A DNA stretch of 64,000 nucleotides from NCBI RefSeq assembly GCF_009901585.1, contig NZ_WXYO01000001.1, forward strand, positions 434,001 through 498,000. Reading direction: 5' to 3'. This DNA comes from Poritiphilus flavus (lineage in GTDB: Bacteria > Bacteroidota > Bacteroidia > Flavobacteriales > Flavobacteriaceae). Shown piece by piece: positions 7,325 through 16,396 of the stretch (position 1 is the stretch's first letter; each line of letters begins with the position of its first letter). A program made the position numbers and the translations under genes. A model generated the notes under the pieces. The model was not told where the DNA came from, searched no databases, and saw only the letters and a list, made by a program, of their open reading frames with translations.

Positions 7325-8614
7325 ATGAAAAAAACACTCCTCCTGTTATGCCTTATTCTGGCCGCAAACCTAAGTTCCCAAACCCCGACCCAAAAGGTTT
7401 CACATGTTCTGACAGACGGTAGTCCTTCCGATGAGGGCATGTCCGTAGAAAGATTAGATCGCATTGACAGCATGCTGAAACAGGCAATAGCTGCGGATCA
7501 GGTTCCCGGGGCCGTAGCCCTGATCGCCAGGAATGGCAAAATCGTTTTCCACCGGGCTTACGGAATGTCCGAAAACGCTACATCCAGCGCTATGAACAAG
7601 GACGCCATATTCCGGATCGCTTCCCAAACCAAAGCGATTACGGCAACTGCCGTTATGATACTTTGGGAAGAAGGAAAGTTCCGCCTGGACGACCCTGTTT
7701 CCAAATTCATTCCGGAATTTGCGGAGCCCCAAATACTGGATACCTTCAACGAGGCAGATAGCACCTATACTGCAAATACATCGGATAAGGAAATTACCAT
7801 CCGCCATCTGCTTACGCATACTTCGGGCCTGGGGTACGGAGTCATTGACGGGGACGAGCGATTCCGAAAGATCTATCACAAGGCGGGCATTACGGATCTC
7901 TTTACTACGGAAGACATCAGCATTGGAGAAAGCGTCAAAAAACTTGCGGTATTGCCCCTGCATCACACTCCTGGAGAGACCTTTACTTATAGCGAAGGCC
8001 TGGATGTGCTGGGATACTTTGTTGAAGTGGTTTCCGGAATGCCTTTTGATAAGTTCCTGAGGTCCCGGATCTTCGATCCGCTTGGCATGAACGATACCTG
8101 GTTCTACCTCCCTGAGGATAAACACGCCCGACTGATCCCGGTACAGCATAAGAACGAGGGGAAATGGGAGAACTATCCCGTGACATTTTACGATCCGGAT
8201 TACCCGAAGAAAGGCGCGATGAGATTTTTCTCAGGTGGGGCCGGACTTTCGAGTACTGTCAAGGATTACGCCATCTTTTTGCAGATGTACCTGAATGGAG
8301 GGGCGTACAACGGTACACGGATCTTGAGTCGTACCACGGTCCGAAGTATCATGGGGAACCAGATTGGTAATATCTGGGAGGATGGTCCGAAACACTACGG
8401 CCTGGCCTTTGGAGTGGTCAATGCTAAAGGACAGGATATGGGGGGTGAAGGCAGTATTGGCACATTCGACTGGGGCGGCTATTTCAACACCCAGTATTTT
8501 GCGGATCCCCAGGAGCAGATCATTGGCGTGTTGTTCAAACAAGTAAGGGGTGATTTCACTGATGATACCGGCTGGAAGTTCCGCCAGATGGTTTTCGCCG
8601 CGGTAGACGATTAA
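7325..8614 (+). CDS. secreted serine hydrolase of the class C beta-lactamase fold
   Basis: The protein has 429 residues with a signal peptide ending near 'LAANLSSQ'. The nucleophile motif S-x-x-K is Ser100-Q-T-Lys103 within 'FRIASQTKAITATAVM'. The second motif, usually YxN, is 'YSE' (Tyr222-Ser-Glu224), and 'HLLTHTSGLGY' is the characteristic strand after the first helix domain. Such proteins are esterases, D-peptidases or penicillin-binding-like enzymes in the periplasm. The Asn-to-Glu change in YxN argues against true beta-lactamase activity. The next gene begins 10 bases downstream, so they are probably cotranscribed. Confidence 0.88.
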   Translation: MKKTLLLLCLILAANLSSQTPTQKVSHVLTDGSPSDEGMSVERLDRIDSMLKQAIAADQVPGAVALIARNGKIVFHRAYGMSENATSSAMNKDAIFRIASQTKAITATAVMILWEEGKFRLDDPVSKFIPEFAEPQILDTFNEADSTYTANTSDKEITIRHLLTHTSGLGYGVIDGDERFRKIYHKAGITDLFTTEDISIGESVKKLAVLPLHHTPGETFTYSEGLDVLGYFVEVVSGMPFDKFLRSRIFDPLGMNDTWFYLPEDKHARLIPVQHKNEGKWENYPVTFYDPDYPKKGAMRFFSGGAGLSSTVKDYAIFLQMYLNGGAYNGTRILSRTTVRSIMGNQIGNIWEDGPKHYGLAFGVVNAKGQDMGGEGSIGTFDWGGYFNTQYFADPQEQIIGVLFKQVRGDFTDDTGWKFRQMVFAAVDD

Positions 8615-8624
8615 GGTTGCGATT

Positions 8625-9560
8625 ATGACAATGCGTACTTCATTGCTTATTTGCTTCCTGATTTTCTTAAGCCAGTCTCATGGACAGGAACTAAATTTAA
8701 GTACTACGGACCAGGGCTTCCTGGTCACCGAGGGTGATAAGAAGGTTTTTTTCTATCAGTCCGCCACCAAATCGCAAAACGGCAAGTATCCCAGGGCCCA
8801 TTACGTACATCCACTCTACGGTATGGACGGGCATATACTCACAGAGGACTTTCCGGAAGACCATCCGCATCATCGCGGGCTGTTTTGGGCCTGGCACCAG
8901 GTTTATATAGGTGATAAAAGGGTGGGAGATTCCTGGGATTGCAGCGATTTTATATGGGAGGTGTTACCGCCAAAAAGCAAAATCTTTCATGAAGGCATGC
9001 TGGAGATCCGCCTAAGGACGATGTGGAAGTCTCCTTTATGGACAGACGATAAGGGAGCCGTAATACCTTTTGTCATGGAGGACACTCGTATCCGGGTATT
9101 TGCCCAAACGGACAATTACCGCATCATCGATCTGGAAACATGGCTGCTGGCGCTGGAAGAAAATGTAAGGATAGGAGGCTCTGAGGATGCAAAAGGCTAT
9201 GGAGGTTTTTCACTTCGTACTGTATTGCCACAGGATATCTCCTTTAGCTCAGGAGACAGCCCAGTAGCCCCAAAAGTAGAGGCTGTGGAGGCCCTTCCCT
9301 GGCTAAAGATCTCAGGAAGCCTGGCTAAGGACGGCAGTGCTGCTGGAATCGTTATGCTGTCCTATCAGCCGGACGAAAAAGGTAAAGAAAAGTGGATACT
9401 GAGAAAGGAGAAGAGTATGCAGAACATTCCCTTTCCGGGTAGGGATACGGTGAGGATTTCAGATAGTTCACCCACTTCACTGAAATACCGGCTGATCATC
9501 TACAAAGGCGACCTATCAACCGAAAAGATCGAGGCGATATACAAGCTTGGCCAGAACTAG
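8625..9560 (+). CDS. exported DUF6807 (PmoA-family) protein
   Basis: The protein has 311 residues with a signal peptide (MTMRTSLLICFLIFLSQSHGQ). The diagnostic block 'YVHPLYGMDGHILTEDFPEDHPHHRGLFWAWHQ' and 'GDSWDCSDF' identify the DUF6807/PmoA family, annotated by homology as 'methane oxygenase PmoA' but unrelated to methane monooxygenase. Family members often sit in sugar-degradation loci and have a galactose-mutarotase-like fold; the conserved His cluster suggests an active site. It is exported and probably in an operon with the serine hydrolase. The substrate is unknown. Confidence 0.85.
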   Translation: MTMRTSLLICFLIFLSQSHGQELNLSTTDQGFLVTEGDKKVFFYQSATKSQNGKYPRAHYVHPLYGMDGHILTEDFPEDHPHHRGLFWAWHQVYIGDKRVGDSWDCSDFIWEVLPPKSKIFHEGMLEIRLRTMWKSPLWTDDKGAVIPFVMEDTRIRVFAQTDNYRIIDLETWLLALEENVRIGGSEDAKGYGGFSLRTVLPQDISFSSGDSPVAPKVEAVEALPWLKISGSLAKDGSAAGIVMLSYQPDEKGKEKWILRKEKSMQNIPFPGRDTVRISDSSPTSLKYRLIIYKGDLSTEKIEAIYKLGQN

Positions 9561-9684
9561 AACCGGGCAGTTCCATATCCCAAAAAGCGAATTATGGGAT
9601 GATTTCTGATTTTTTTATCAAAACTGTTTTTCAATTGCAGCCGTTGCCTTTACCTTGAGGTCATCAAAAAATCTATTAAAGAAC

Positions 9685-10257
9685 ATGGATAAGCCCTTTA
9701 TTGCGGATAAGGAATTCAAAGGACAGGACTATACAAAAAACCGGCTTCCACTTGGGGAATACGAAAACTGCGTCTTTGTAAACTGTGATTTTTCGGATGG
9801 TTTTCTGGACAACAACATATTTCTGGAGTGCGAGTTTGAGGAGTGTAATCTCAGCAATGCTAACCTTAAACACAGTCAGTTCAAGGAGGTGGTTTTTCGA
9901 GGTTGTAAGATGATGGGATTGCGATTTGAGGATTGCAGTGACTTCCTGATTTCCTTCAAATTTGTCCAATGTAGCCTGAACTTATCGTCATTTTATCAGT
10001 TACCCTTAAGAAATACGGTCTTTGAGGATTGCAAGCTGTTGGAGGTGGATTTTACCGAGGCCGACCTCAGTGGGGCTTCCTTCAAAAGATCTGAATTGCA
10101 CCAGGCTGTTTTTGATCAGACCGTATTGGAAAAAGCTGATTTTAGGGAGGCGGTGGGTTTTCAGATCGATCCGGAGCAAAACCGACTTAAAAAAGCCCGT
10201 TTTTCCAGGGATACAATAGAAGGGCTGTTAATCAAATACGATCTGCTTATCAGCTAG
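9685..10257 (+). CDS. pentapeptide-repeat protein
   Basis: The protein has 190 residues built of A(D/N)LxX-type repeats: 'CVFVNCDFSDGFLDNNIF', 'CNLSNANLKHSQFKEVVF', 'VDFTEADLSGASFKRSELH', 'AVFDQTVLEKADFREAV'. This makes a right-handed quadrilateral beta-helix. The final part, 'IDPEQNRLKKARFSRDTIEGLLIKYD', is the typical cap of the small cytosolic pentapeptide proteins annotated as Qnr-like. A gyrase-protecting role is possible but not shown by sequence. ATG 9685 is preferred; the frame remains open to a TTG at 9655. Confidence 0.88.
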   Translation: MDKPFIADKEFKGQDYTKNRLPLGEYENCVFVNCDFSDGFLDNNIFLECEFEECNLSNANLKHSQFKEVVFRGCKMMGLRFEDCSDFLISFKFVQCSLNLSSFYQLPLRNTVFEDCKLLEVDFTEADLSGASFKRSELHQAVFDQTVLEKADFREAVGFQIDPEQNRLKKARFSRDTIEGLLIKYDLLIS

Positions 10258-10294
10258 AACACCACCTGATTCGTTAAACCATAAACAAACTATT

Positions 10295-10783
10295 ATGAGA
10301 TTTCTTATTTATTGTTGTCTGTTGACCACCTTTACCGGCATGGGTCAGAATACCATGGAGTTCAAAGAAGGAATGGAAATGCCGCCTGCCAGCCTTAAAG
10401 AAGTGACCTGGATAGCCGGCCATTGGCAGGGAGAAGCATTTGGCGGGCTTGCAGAAGAGATATGGAGCCCTCCGCTAGGGGATTCCATGATGTTCGTCTT
10501 TAAGCATGTTGCTGATGGCAAGGTTACTTTCTACGAAGTAGGACATATCCAGCAAAAAGAGGCCAGCCTCATACTGCAACTCAAACACTTTCACGGCAGC
10601 CTGAAGGGCTGGGAAGAAAAAGATGAGACGGTAGATTTCAAACTCGTAAAGCTCGACGGCAACAGGGCGTATTTTGATGGTTTTACCATTGAATATATAG
10701 ATGAGAACCACATGAATATGTATGTGCTTATAGATGACGGCAGTGGCTCTAAAGAGGTAGCATTTAATTACACAAGGCAATAA
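10295..10783 (+). CDS. exported DUF6265 family protein
   Basis: The protein has 162 residues with a signal peptide (MRFLIYCCLLTTFTGMGQ). 'WIAGHWQGEAFGGLAEEIWSPP', 'MMFVFKHVADGKVTFYEVGHI' and 'LKHFHGSLKGWEEKDE' match DUF6265, a calycin-like beta-barrel family common in Bacteroidota and Proteobacteria. The family has no known role. The next gene starts 3 bases after its stop. Confidence 0.85.
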   Translation: MRFLIYCCLLTTFTGMGQNTMEFKEGMEMPPASLKEVTWIAGHWQGEAFGGLAEEIWSPPLGDSMMFVFKHVADGKVTFYEVGHIQQKEASLILQLKHFHGSLKGWEEKDETVDFKLVKLDGNRAYFDGFTIEYIDENHMNMYVLIDDGSGSKEVAFNYTRQ

Positions 10784-10786
10784 GGA

Positions 10787-11137
10787 TTGGAAAGAAAGTG
10801 TTTGGAATGTGGAGCGGATCTCCGTGGCCGAATAGATAAGAAGTATTGCTCTGATTACTGTCGTAATGCCTTTAACAACAAATTGAATAAGGACTGTAAT
10901 AACCTGGTCCGTAACATCAACAACCGACTGCGAAGGAACTATCGAATTTTGCGGCGTTTCCCACTAGTAAAAGGAAAGGCAACCACCACAAAAACCCGTC
11001 TGCTTGACAATGGGTTCGATTTTAGGTTCATCACAAATCTCTACACCTCCCGAAAGGGGATAACCTACTACTTTATCTATGATCTGGGATATCTTCCTTT
11101 GGAAAATGACCACTACATGATCGTAAAACGAAGGTAA
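10787..11137 (+). CDS. small protein with N-terminal zinc ribbon
   Basis: The 116-residue protein starts at TTG 10787, 3 bases after the DUF6265 stop. Its N-terminus, 'KCLECGADLRGRIDKKYCSDYCRNAFNN', is a four-cysteine zinc ribbon (CxxC...CxxxC). The rest is basic ('NRLRRNYRILRRFP') and ends in beta strands with 'YYFIYDLGYLPL'. A nucleic-acid-binding role is plausible given the charge but not shown. No ATG is available before the first cysteine pair, so the TTG is required. Confidence 0.75.
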   Translation: MERKCLECGADLRGRIDKKYCSDYCRNAFNNKLNKDCNNLVRNINNRLRRNYRILRRFPLVKGKATTTKTRLLDNGFDFRFITNLYTSRKGITYYFIYDLGYLPLENDHYMIVKRR

Positions 11138-11207
11138 ATAAAAGCCTCAACCGCCATTTTGGGTTGTGGTCTTAATGCTTATAATAAAAGTTAGATTTTG
11201 CGAAGGT

Positions 11208-11678
11208 CTATTTCCAGTTATGCCCGCTCAGTTTCAGTGCGGCTATTACAACATCTTTCCGACTGATCTGCCCGACCAGGATATCGTTTTTCATAACCGG
11301 TAGCCTGCGGCGATTGTGTTTGTCAAAAATACCGGCTGCATCAAAAATACTGATGTTGTGAGGTATGGTTTGCACGTCTTTAGTCATGTACTTCTCTACG
11401 CTCTTGTCAAGGATGGGCTGATTGAAATACCGGCTTTCGGAGATTTGTTTCATACAGTCTGCCTCAGAGATCAATCCGACTAAAAACCCATTATCATCCA
11501 GGACAGGCCCCCCGGATATCCGGTTTTTGGCAAATAATTCCATCACCTCAAGAATGGACTGTTCAGGCCTAAATGTGGTTAACCTGGTGGTCATATAATC
11601 CTCAACGAGGATGGGGGCATCGTATTCTTTTTTCGTATCTGGTTTGGCCCTTCGACCTTGAAAACTCTTGATTGCCAT
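11208..11678 (-). CDS. protein with two CBS domains
   Basis: The protein has 156 residues. CBS1 spans about residues 24-78 ('VEDYMTTRLTTFRPEQSILEVMELFAKNRISGGPVLDDNGFLVGLISEADC') and CBS2 about 92-150 ('VEKYMTKDVQTIPHNISIFDAAGIFDKHNRRRLPVMKNDILVGQISRKDVV'). Paired CBS domains bind adenine nucleotides and act as energy sensors; this one has no fused effector. ATG 11678 is chosen because the upstream frame to 11789 runs through the divergent intergenic region. It is transcribed away from the M28 peptidase gene. Confidence 0.9.
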   Translation of the reverse strand: MAIKSFQGRRAKPDTKKEYDAPILVEDYMTTRLTTFRPEQSILEVMELFAKNRISGGPVLDDNGFLVGLISEADCMKQISESRYFNQPILDKSVEKYMTKDVQTIPHNISIFDAAGIFDKHNRRRLPVMKNDILVGQISRKDVVIAALKLSGHNWK

Positions 11679-11780
11679 ACCGTTGTCTTTAATTAGGTTA
11701 ATCTTAAATATACGATTTTTTTGCGAATTCCTTAAATAAAGTCGCCAAAATGCGCCAAACCTTAAGAATTTTATACATTT

Positions 11781-14084
11781 ATGGCACAACTGATTTACAT
11801 GAAAAAATTTACCCCCGTTATTAGCTTATTGCTTGTCATTTTAGCGATTTGCTGGAGCTTTTGGGACCTGATGCCGTCCTATAATCCGGATTCCGATCTT
11901 GCCGGTTCCCAGTTTTCCACAGACCGTGCTCTGAAACATGTGGAAAGCATTTCCAGAGTACCACATGGGGTGGGATTTCCGGGCCATAAGGAAGTTAGGG
12001 ATTATATCGTAGGTGAACTGCAAAAAATGGGGCTTGAGACGGAGTTGCAACAAGGATATACCGCTGGCGACTGGGCAAATTTCTGTAGGGCGGAGAATAT
12101 TCTGGCCAGGATCAAGGGTTCCTCAGACGGAAAAGCCCTATTAGTGCTTACGCACTACGACAGCAGTCCGCACTCATCTTTTGGGGCCAGTGATGCGGGA
12201 AGTGGTGTCGCTACCATTCTGGAAGGTATACGGGCATTTTTAGAAGATAACAAGAGCCCGAAAAACGATATCATCATCCTTATCTCAGATGCTGAGGAAC
12301 TGGGCCTGAACGGAGCAGACCTCTTTGTAAATAAGCATCCCTGGGCCAAAGATGTGGGACTTGCACTGAACTTTGAAGCCAGAGGTAGTGGCGGGCCCAG
12401 TTATATGCTTATAGAGACCAACCGTGGCAACGCTAAACTCATTGAAGGATTCGTAGAAGCCAATCCCAGTTATCCTGTAGGTAATTCCCTGGCCTATAGC
12501 ATTTACAAAATGCTGCCAAATGATACGGACCTGACCGTATTTAGGGAAGACGGGGATATAGAAGGTTTGGTCTTTGCTTTTATTGACGACCATTTCGACT
12601 ACCATACCGCCCGGGACAGCTACGAGAGATTGAACCGCAATACCCTGGCGCATCAGGGAAGTTATCTTATGCCGTTGCTGTATCACTTCAGCGATGCGGA
12701 TCTGAATAACCTCAAAAGCCTGGACGACTATATTTATTTCAATGTCCCTGTATTCAATTTGGTCATTTATCCCTTTGAGTGGATCTGGCCCATGTTTGCC
12801 CTGGCTGTGATATTTTTCGTCATACTCCTGGTTTACGGCTTTAGGAAAGGAGAATTGCAGGCGATGGAAATCGGAAAGGGTTTTATCCCGCTTCTGTTGG
12901 TCTTATTGATTAACGGTTTGGTCGGTTACTATTCCTGGGCTGCCTTAAAATGGCTTTATCCCCAGTACTCCGATATTTTACACGGATTTACCTATAACGG
13001 CCACAGCTACATCGCCGCCTTCGCATTCTTTTCCATAGCAACCGGATTTTGGTGCTATAACCGCTATAGAAAGGTTACAACAGCCAATCTTATGGTAGCC
13101 CCTATATTTATCTGGTTATTGATCTGTTTTGCCGTAGGGCGATTTTTACCCGGAGCCAGTTTCTTTGTGATACCACTCTTTGCCTTCCTGGCCTGTTTTA
13201 TGGTAGTTATCAATCAAAAGGAGCCAAACCTGTATTTATTGACCTTCCTTTGTCTTCCTGCTCTCTGGATCTTCGCCCCATTCATCCAACAGTTTCCGGT
13301 GGGTCTGGGATTAAAAATGATGGTGGCAGCAACTGTTTTCACCTCACTCACCTTTTTTCTGATTCTCCCCGTATTTGGTTTTTATAAGAAAAAGAGCCGC
13401 CTGGCCCTGATAGGATTTTTACTTTTTATAGGTTTTATGGCAAGTGCGCATTTCAATTCCGGTTTCAATGAGGAAAATGCCAAGCCAAGCAGCTTACTCT
13501 ATGTGCTTGATGCGGATAAAGGAACAGCCCAATGGGCCACTTACGAGCGGGTGCTGTCCGACTGGACGGCCCAATACCTTGGTTCAGACAAAAAGGTGCC
13601 GGAGCAACTGGCCGGAAATACGATCAGCAGTAAGTACAGCACAGGATTTACCTATGTGTCTCCTGCCCCGCTAAAAGAGATAAAAGCACCTGAGATAGAG
13701 AAAACCAGGGATACTATTGTAGAAGGTGAGCGTATTCTCGTGATTTGCGTCAGTCCGGAACGCCCGGTAAACCGCCTGGAAGTCTTTACCAATTCAGTAC
13801 CTATTAAAGAGGCGTCTATCAATGGCGTTCCACTATCCAGCCACTTCCTTGAAAATCGCAAAGGAGGTAAGCTGGTCACACATTATGTCAGCAATAACGA
13901 GCAAACGGAATTGAAACTCAGCATACCGCCAGAACAACCTTTGGAAATGCTCTTATACGAGGCATCCAATGATCTGTTGTCCAATTCCCAGTTTTCAGTT
14001 CCTGCAAGACCCAAGGACAATATCCCTATGCCTTTTGTACTAAACGACGCCATTTTGGTAACCAAGACCCTTAGATTTGAGTGA
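11781..14084 (+). CDS. membrane-anchored M28 family zinc aminopeptidase
   Basis: The protein has 767 residues. An N-terminal anchor (about residues 10-30) precedes the M28 catalytic domain, which carries the ligands His125 ('THYDSS'), Asp138 ('SDAGSG'), Glu172/Glu173 ('DAEELG'), Glu199 and His275 ('FDYHTARD'). From about residue 330 there are eight or nine membrane segments and then a C-terminal soluble domain. This matches the multi-span M28 type related to eukaryotic endoplasmic-reticulum metallopeptidase 1. It would trim peptides on the outer face of the inner membrane. ATG 11799 (MKKFTPV) is an alternative start. It overlaps the next gene by 8 bases. Confidence 0.9.
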   Translation: MAQLIYMKKFTPVISLLLVILAICWSFWDLMPSYNPDSDLAGSQFSTDRALKHVESISRVPHGVGFPGHKEVRDYIVGELQKMGLETELQQGYTAGDWANFCRAENILARIKGSSDGKALLVLTHYDSSPHSSFGASDAGSGVATILEGIRAFLEDNKSPKNDIIILISDAEELGLNGADLFVNKHPWAKDVGLALNFEARGSGGPSYMLIETNRGNAKLIEGFVEANPSYPVGNSLAYSIYKMLPNDTDLTVFREDGDIEGLVFAFIDDHFDYHTARDSYERLNRNTLAHQGSYLMPLLYHFSDADLNNLKSLDDYIYFNVPVFNLVIYPFEWIWPMFALAVIFFVILLVYGFRKGELQAMEIGKGFIPLLLVLLINGLVGYYSWAALKWLYPQYSDILHGFTYNGHSYIAAFAFFSIATGFWCYNRYRKVTTANLMVAPIFIWLLICFAVGRFLPGASFFVIPLFAFLACFMVVINQKEPNLYLLTFLCLPALWIFAPFIQQFPVGLGLKMMVAATVFTSLTFFLILPVFGFYKKKSRLALIGFLLFIGFMASAHFNSGFNEENAKPSSLLYVLDADKGTAQWATYERVLSDWTAQYLGSDKKVPEQLAGNTISSKYSTGFTYVSPAPLKEIKAPEIEKTRDTIVEGERILVICVSPERPVNRLEVFTNSVPIKEASINGVPLSSHFLENRKGGKLVTHYVSNNEQTELKLSIPPEQPLEMLLYEASNDLLSNSQFSVPARPKDNIPMPFVLNDAILVTKTLRFE

Positions 14085-14883
14085 GGCAATAGGAATACTG
14101 GGCTGTGGTTGGCTAGGATTCCCTCTCGCCAAAACACTGGTCCAAAAAGGATACACCGTTAAAGGCAGCACCACAAGCCCTGCAAAGACTGCACAACTCA
14201 AAGAGTCGGGGATAATCCCATATATCATCAAACTGGAGGAGGACAGTATTGAAGGTAATCCTGAATTTTTTGAGGGTCTAAAGACGATAGTAATTAATGT
14301 ACCCCCGGGCCTGAGAGGAGGAAGTAGTTCCAATTACGTTTCCAAGATAATACAACTTGCCAAAGCCTTGCGAACTTCAGGGGTATCCCAGCTAATCTTT
14401 GTAAGCAGTACCTCGGTTTACGGCGATCTCCATGGGGAGGTTACCGAAGACTCCGTTCCCCGTCCGGTGACGGCTTCCGGAAAACAATTATTAGAAACCG
14501 AAGGTATTTTAATGGAGGATGCGCACTTTAAAACCACGGTTGTACGTTTTGGCGGACTTATAGGTCCGAACAGGCATCCAGCCAGTATGCTTTCCGGTAA
14601 AATGGATCTGAAAAACGGAGAGGACCCCGTAAATCTTATCCATCTGGACGATGCAATTCATATGATCGTTACCATACTGGAAGAGGGGTATTGGAACGAC
14701 TTGTTCAATGGGGTATATCCAGACCACCCTGCGAAGCGCGATTATTATACTTCAGAAGCCCTGAAAAGAGGACTTGAACCTCCGAAATATGTGGAGAAAA
14801 GTGGCAAAATTCCTGGAAAAAGTGTAAAAAGTAGGAATTTTCTTAACAAAAAAGGGTCTTTTCTCACCCCTATCCGTAGTTAG
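14077..14883 (+). CDS. NAD(P)-binding SDR protein, YeeZ-like epimerase/dehydratase
   Basis: The protein has 268 residues. It begins at TTG 14077 within the end of the peptidase gene (TTGAGTGA). The Rossmann motif is 'GILGCGWLGFPLAKTL', the same G-x-G-W-L-G form as in E. coli YeeZ. 'VSSTSVYGD' follows, but the usual YxxxK is replaced by 'VTASGKQLLE', so the catalytic Tyr may be absent. 'VIHLDDAIHMI'-like sequence ('VNLIHLDDAIHM') marks the substrate region. The role is unknown; coupling to the peptidase is through the overlap only. Confidence 0.82.
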   Translation: MSEAIGILGCGWLGFPLAKTLVQKGYTVKGSTTSPAKTAQLKESGIIPYIIKLEEDSIEGNPEFFEGLKTIVINVPPGLRGGSSSNYVSKIIQLAKALRTSGVSQLIFVSSTSVYGDLHGEVTEDSVPRPVTASGKQLLETEGILMEDAHFKTTVVRFGGLIGPNRHPASMLSGKMDLKNGEDPVNLIHLDDAIHMIVTILEEGYWNDLFNGVYPDHPAKRDYYTSEALKRGLEPPKYVEKSGKIPGKSVKSRNFLNKKGSFLTPIRS

Positions 14884-14972
14884 TTCACCACGCTTATTTA
14901 TGCTTTCACAACAAAAACATCGATAAACGGTTAAATTATATCGTTGATTTTCAGTCTTTTATCGACAAACTG

Positions 14973-14980
14973 TATCTTTG
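14973..14980 (+). promoter_or_regulatory. Bacteroidota -7 element TATCTTTG
   Basis: TATCTTTG fits TAnnTTTG and is 25 bases before the gene at 15006. A clear -33 TTG at 19-base spacing is missing. Confidence 0.55.
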
Positions 14981-15005
14981 TATAAATATTTAATCCCAAA
15001 ATGTC

Positions 15006-15380
15006 ATGGAAAAATCAAGTTTAGGGGGGAGAATTTTAATGGAATTGGAAAGTCTAATCTCCCGAAGTTGTGCCAAGGGCAAGATGACGAAAAATTTCCA
15101 AAGCCTGCACGAGTTAATTTTGAAAAAGCATTACAATGCTGCTGACGTATCTATTGATTATCATCGCAAGAGGATTTCTATGGATATTGTTATTGACGAT
15201 GCTTCGTATGATCCCAAAAAGGTGAATACGAACGTACCTACATTACACGCGAATCTCTTGTTTAAAAACTTATGCGATTTTTTGAAGTCGTGTTTGGAGA
15301 CAGACAAAAAGAGCCTGGCGTTCTATGCTGGTATTCTGCGGTCCTTTGCACAAAAAGACGTTACCCTGACCGCGGTTTAA
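15006..15380 (+). CDS. uncharacterised 124-residue protein
   Basis: I do not recognise a family. The protein is cytosolic-looking, with no signal or membrane segment, and rich in Lys and Ser. It has a helical start ('GGRILMELESLISRSCAKGKMTKNF'), a strand pair around 'ADVSIDYHRKRISMDIVIDDA' and a helical C-terminus. It is a complete stand-alone unit: a consensus -7 element 25 bases upstream and a strong terminator 27 bases downstream, which supports a real and probably well-expressed gene. Confidence 0.65.
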   Translation: MEKSSLGGRILMELESLISRSCAKGKMTKNFQSLHELILKKHYNAADVSIDYHRKRISMDIVIDDASYDPKKVNTNVPTLHANLLFKNLCDFLKSCLETDKKSLAFYAGILRSFAQKDVTLTAV

Positions 15381-15407
15381 AAAGACAAACCGAAACCAAT
15401 TTATACG

Positions 15408-15436
15408 AAAAGATGCCTTCGGGCATCTTTTTTTTG
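15408..15436 (+). terminator. rho-independent terminator
   Basis: AAAAGATGCC (15408-15417), loop TTCG, GGCATCTTTT (15422-15431) and further T residues: a ten-pair stem closed by a UUCG tetraloop. Confidence 0.95.
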
Positions 15437-15490
15437 TTTACAGCCCAGGGTTTTAAGATTTTCTATATCTCCCGACCCAAAAAAAAACCG

Positions 15491-15498
15491 TAGTTTTG
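15491..15498 (+). promoter_or_regulatory. Bacteroidota -7 element TAGTTTTG
   Basis: TAGTTTTG fits TAnnTTTG and lies 14 bases before the TPR gene (15513), implying a very short leader. If the second ATG at 15519 is used the leader is a little longer. Confidence 0.5.
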
Positions 15499-15512
15499 GC
15501 CCACTTAAATTA

Positions 15513-16250
15513 ATGAGGATGAAACGGATAACTTTAAGTAACCCTTTAAAAGGGGCAATTCTGGTGACTTTTTTGATTTTGAGCAGTAATCTGCACGCTC
15601 AAAGTAATGCTGATCTTCAAAAGCACTACGAGGCTTATTATATGGAGATGCGATTACAGGGAGACGTTAACGGGGTGATCAGTGCGCTTACCCATCTGAA
15701 TGTGCTGGCACCTTCACAAGAAAGACGTGACACCCTGGCCTACATCTATGCCAACAACAATCAACACTTGCAGGCACTGAATACCATTGGTATAGAGAAA
15801 AATGAATCAGATTCCGATCTGGCAGTACAGGTCAAGGCAATTTCCTTAAAAGCCTTAAGTCAACCTAAACGTGCCCTGGAACAATTTGAGGTACTGTATT
15901 CCCGGAATCCTAATGCCTATCTGGCCTATGAACTGGCCGACCTTAAGATACAGACCGGGGATAACCAGGGAGCTTCTGAAAACATAGAATATGGCATTAC
16001 CAACTCCCAGGACGATATGAAATACGCTTTCTACGAAAGGCAGCAACCGTACGAAGTTCCACTGAAAGCCGCTTTCATCCACCTGAAGGGCCTGGTACAA
16101 TACCATATGAATAAAGACGATATTGCCGGAGCCGTTGCCACCATAGATGAAGCCATTAAGATTGCGCCTAACTTCAACCTGGCCAGCCTGAGCAAACAGG
16201 CACTGGAATCCCGAAAAGATAGTCCGGAAGATAGTGAAAACCAGAATTAA
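15513..16250 (+). CDS. exported TPR-like protein
   Basis: The protein has 245 residues with a signal peptide (to 'NLHAQ'). Helical repeats of about 34 residues, with TPR-type A/G/Y spacing, follow: 'RDTLAYIYANNNQHLQALNTIG', 'AYLAYELADLKIQTGDNQGASENIEYGI' and 'AAFIHLKGLVQYHMNKDDIAGAVATIDEAIKIAPNFN'. It should be a periplasmic scaffold or binding protein. There are no operon partners: a terminator precedes it and another follows. Confidence 0.8.
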   Translation: MRMKRITLSNPLKGAILVTFLILSSNLHAQSNADLQKHYEAYYMEMRLQGDVNGVISALTHLNVLAPSQERRDTLAYIYANNNQHLQALNTIGIEKNESDSDLAVQVKAISLKALSQPKRALEQFEVLYSRNPNAYLAYELADLKIQTGDNQGASENIEYGITNSQDDMKYAFYERQQPYEVPLKAAFIHLKGLVQYHMNKDDIAGAVATIDEAIKIAPNFNLASLSKQALESRKDSPEDSENQN

Positions 16251-16319
16251 TGCAGGAGGCTACTTAGGCAAACCGGCATTGATACAATATAAAAAACAGG
16301 GTTAAAAGCACCAGCAGGA

Positions 16320-16356
16320 AAAGCGGAAAGCCATATTTGCCTTCCGCTTTTTTTGA
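16320..16356. terminator. terminator hairpin, probably bidirectional
   Basis: AAAGCGGAA (16320-16328) pairs with TTCCGCTTT (16342-16350) and is followed by T residues on the plus strand. It lies between the convergent TPR gene and the GNAT gene. Confidence 0.8.
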
Positions 16357-16396
16357 TTTCCTTTGATCTCTTCGCCTGTATTTCATAACATCATAT

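Noticed and set aside
7454-8149. 231-residue minus-strand frame
   Set aside because: Antisense shadow of the serine hydrolase; no domain or start signals.
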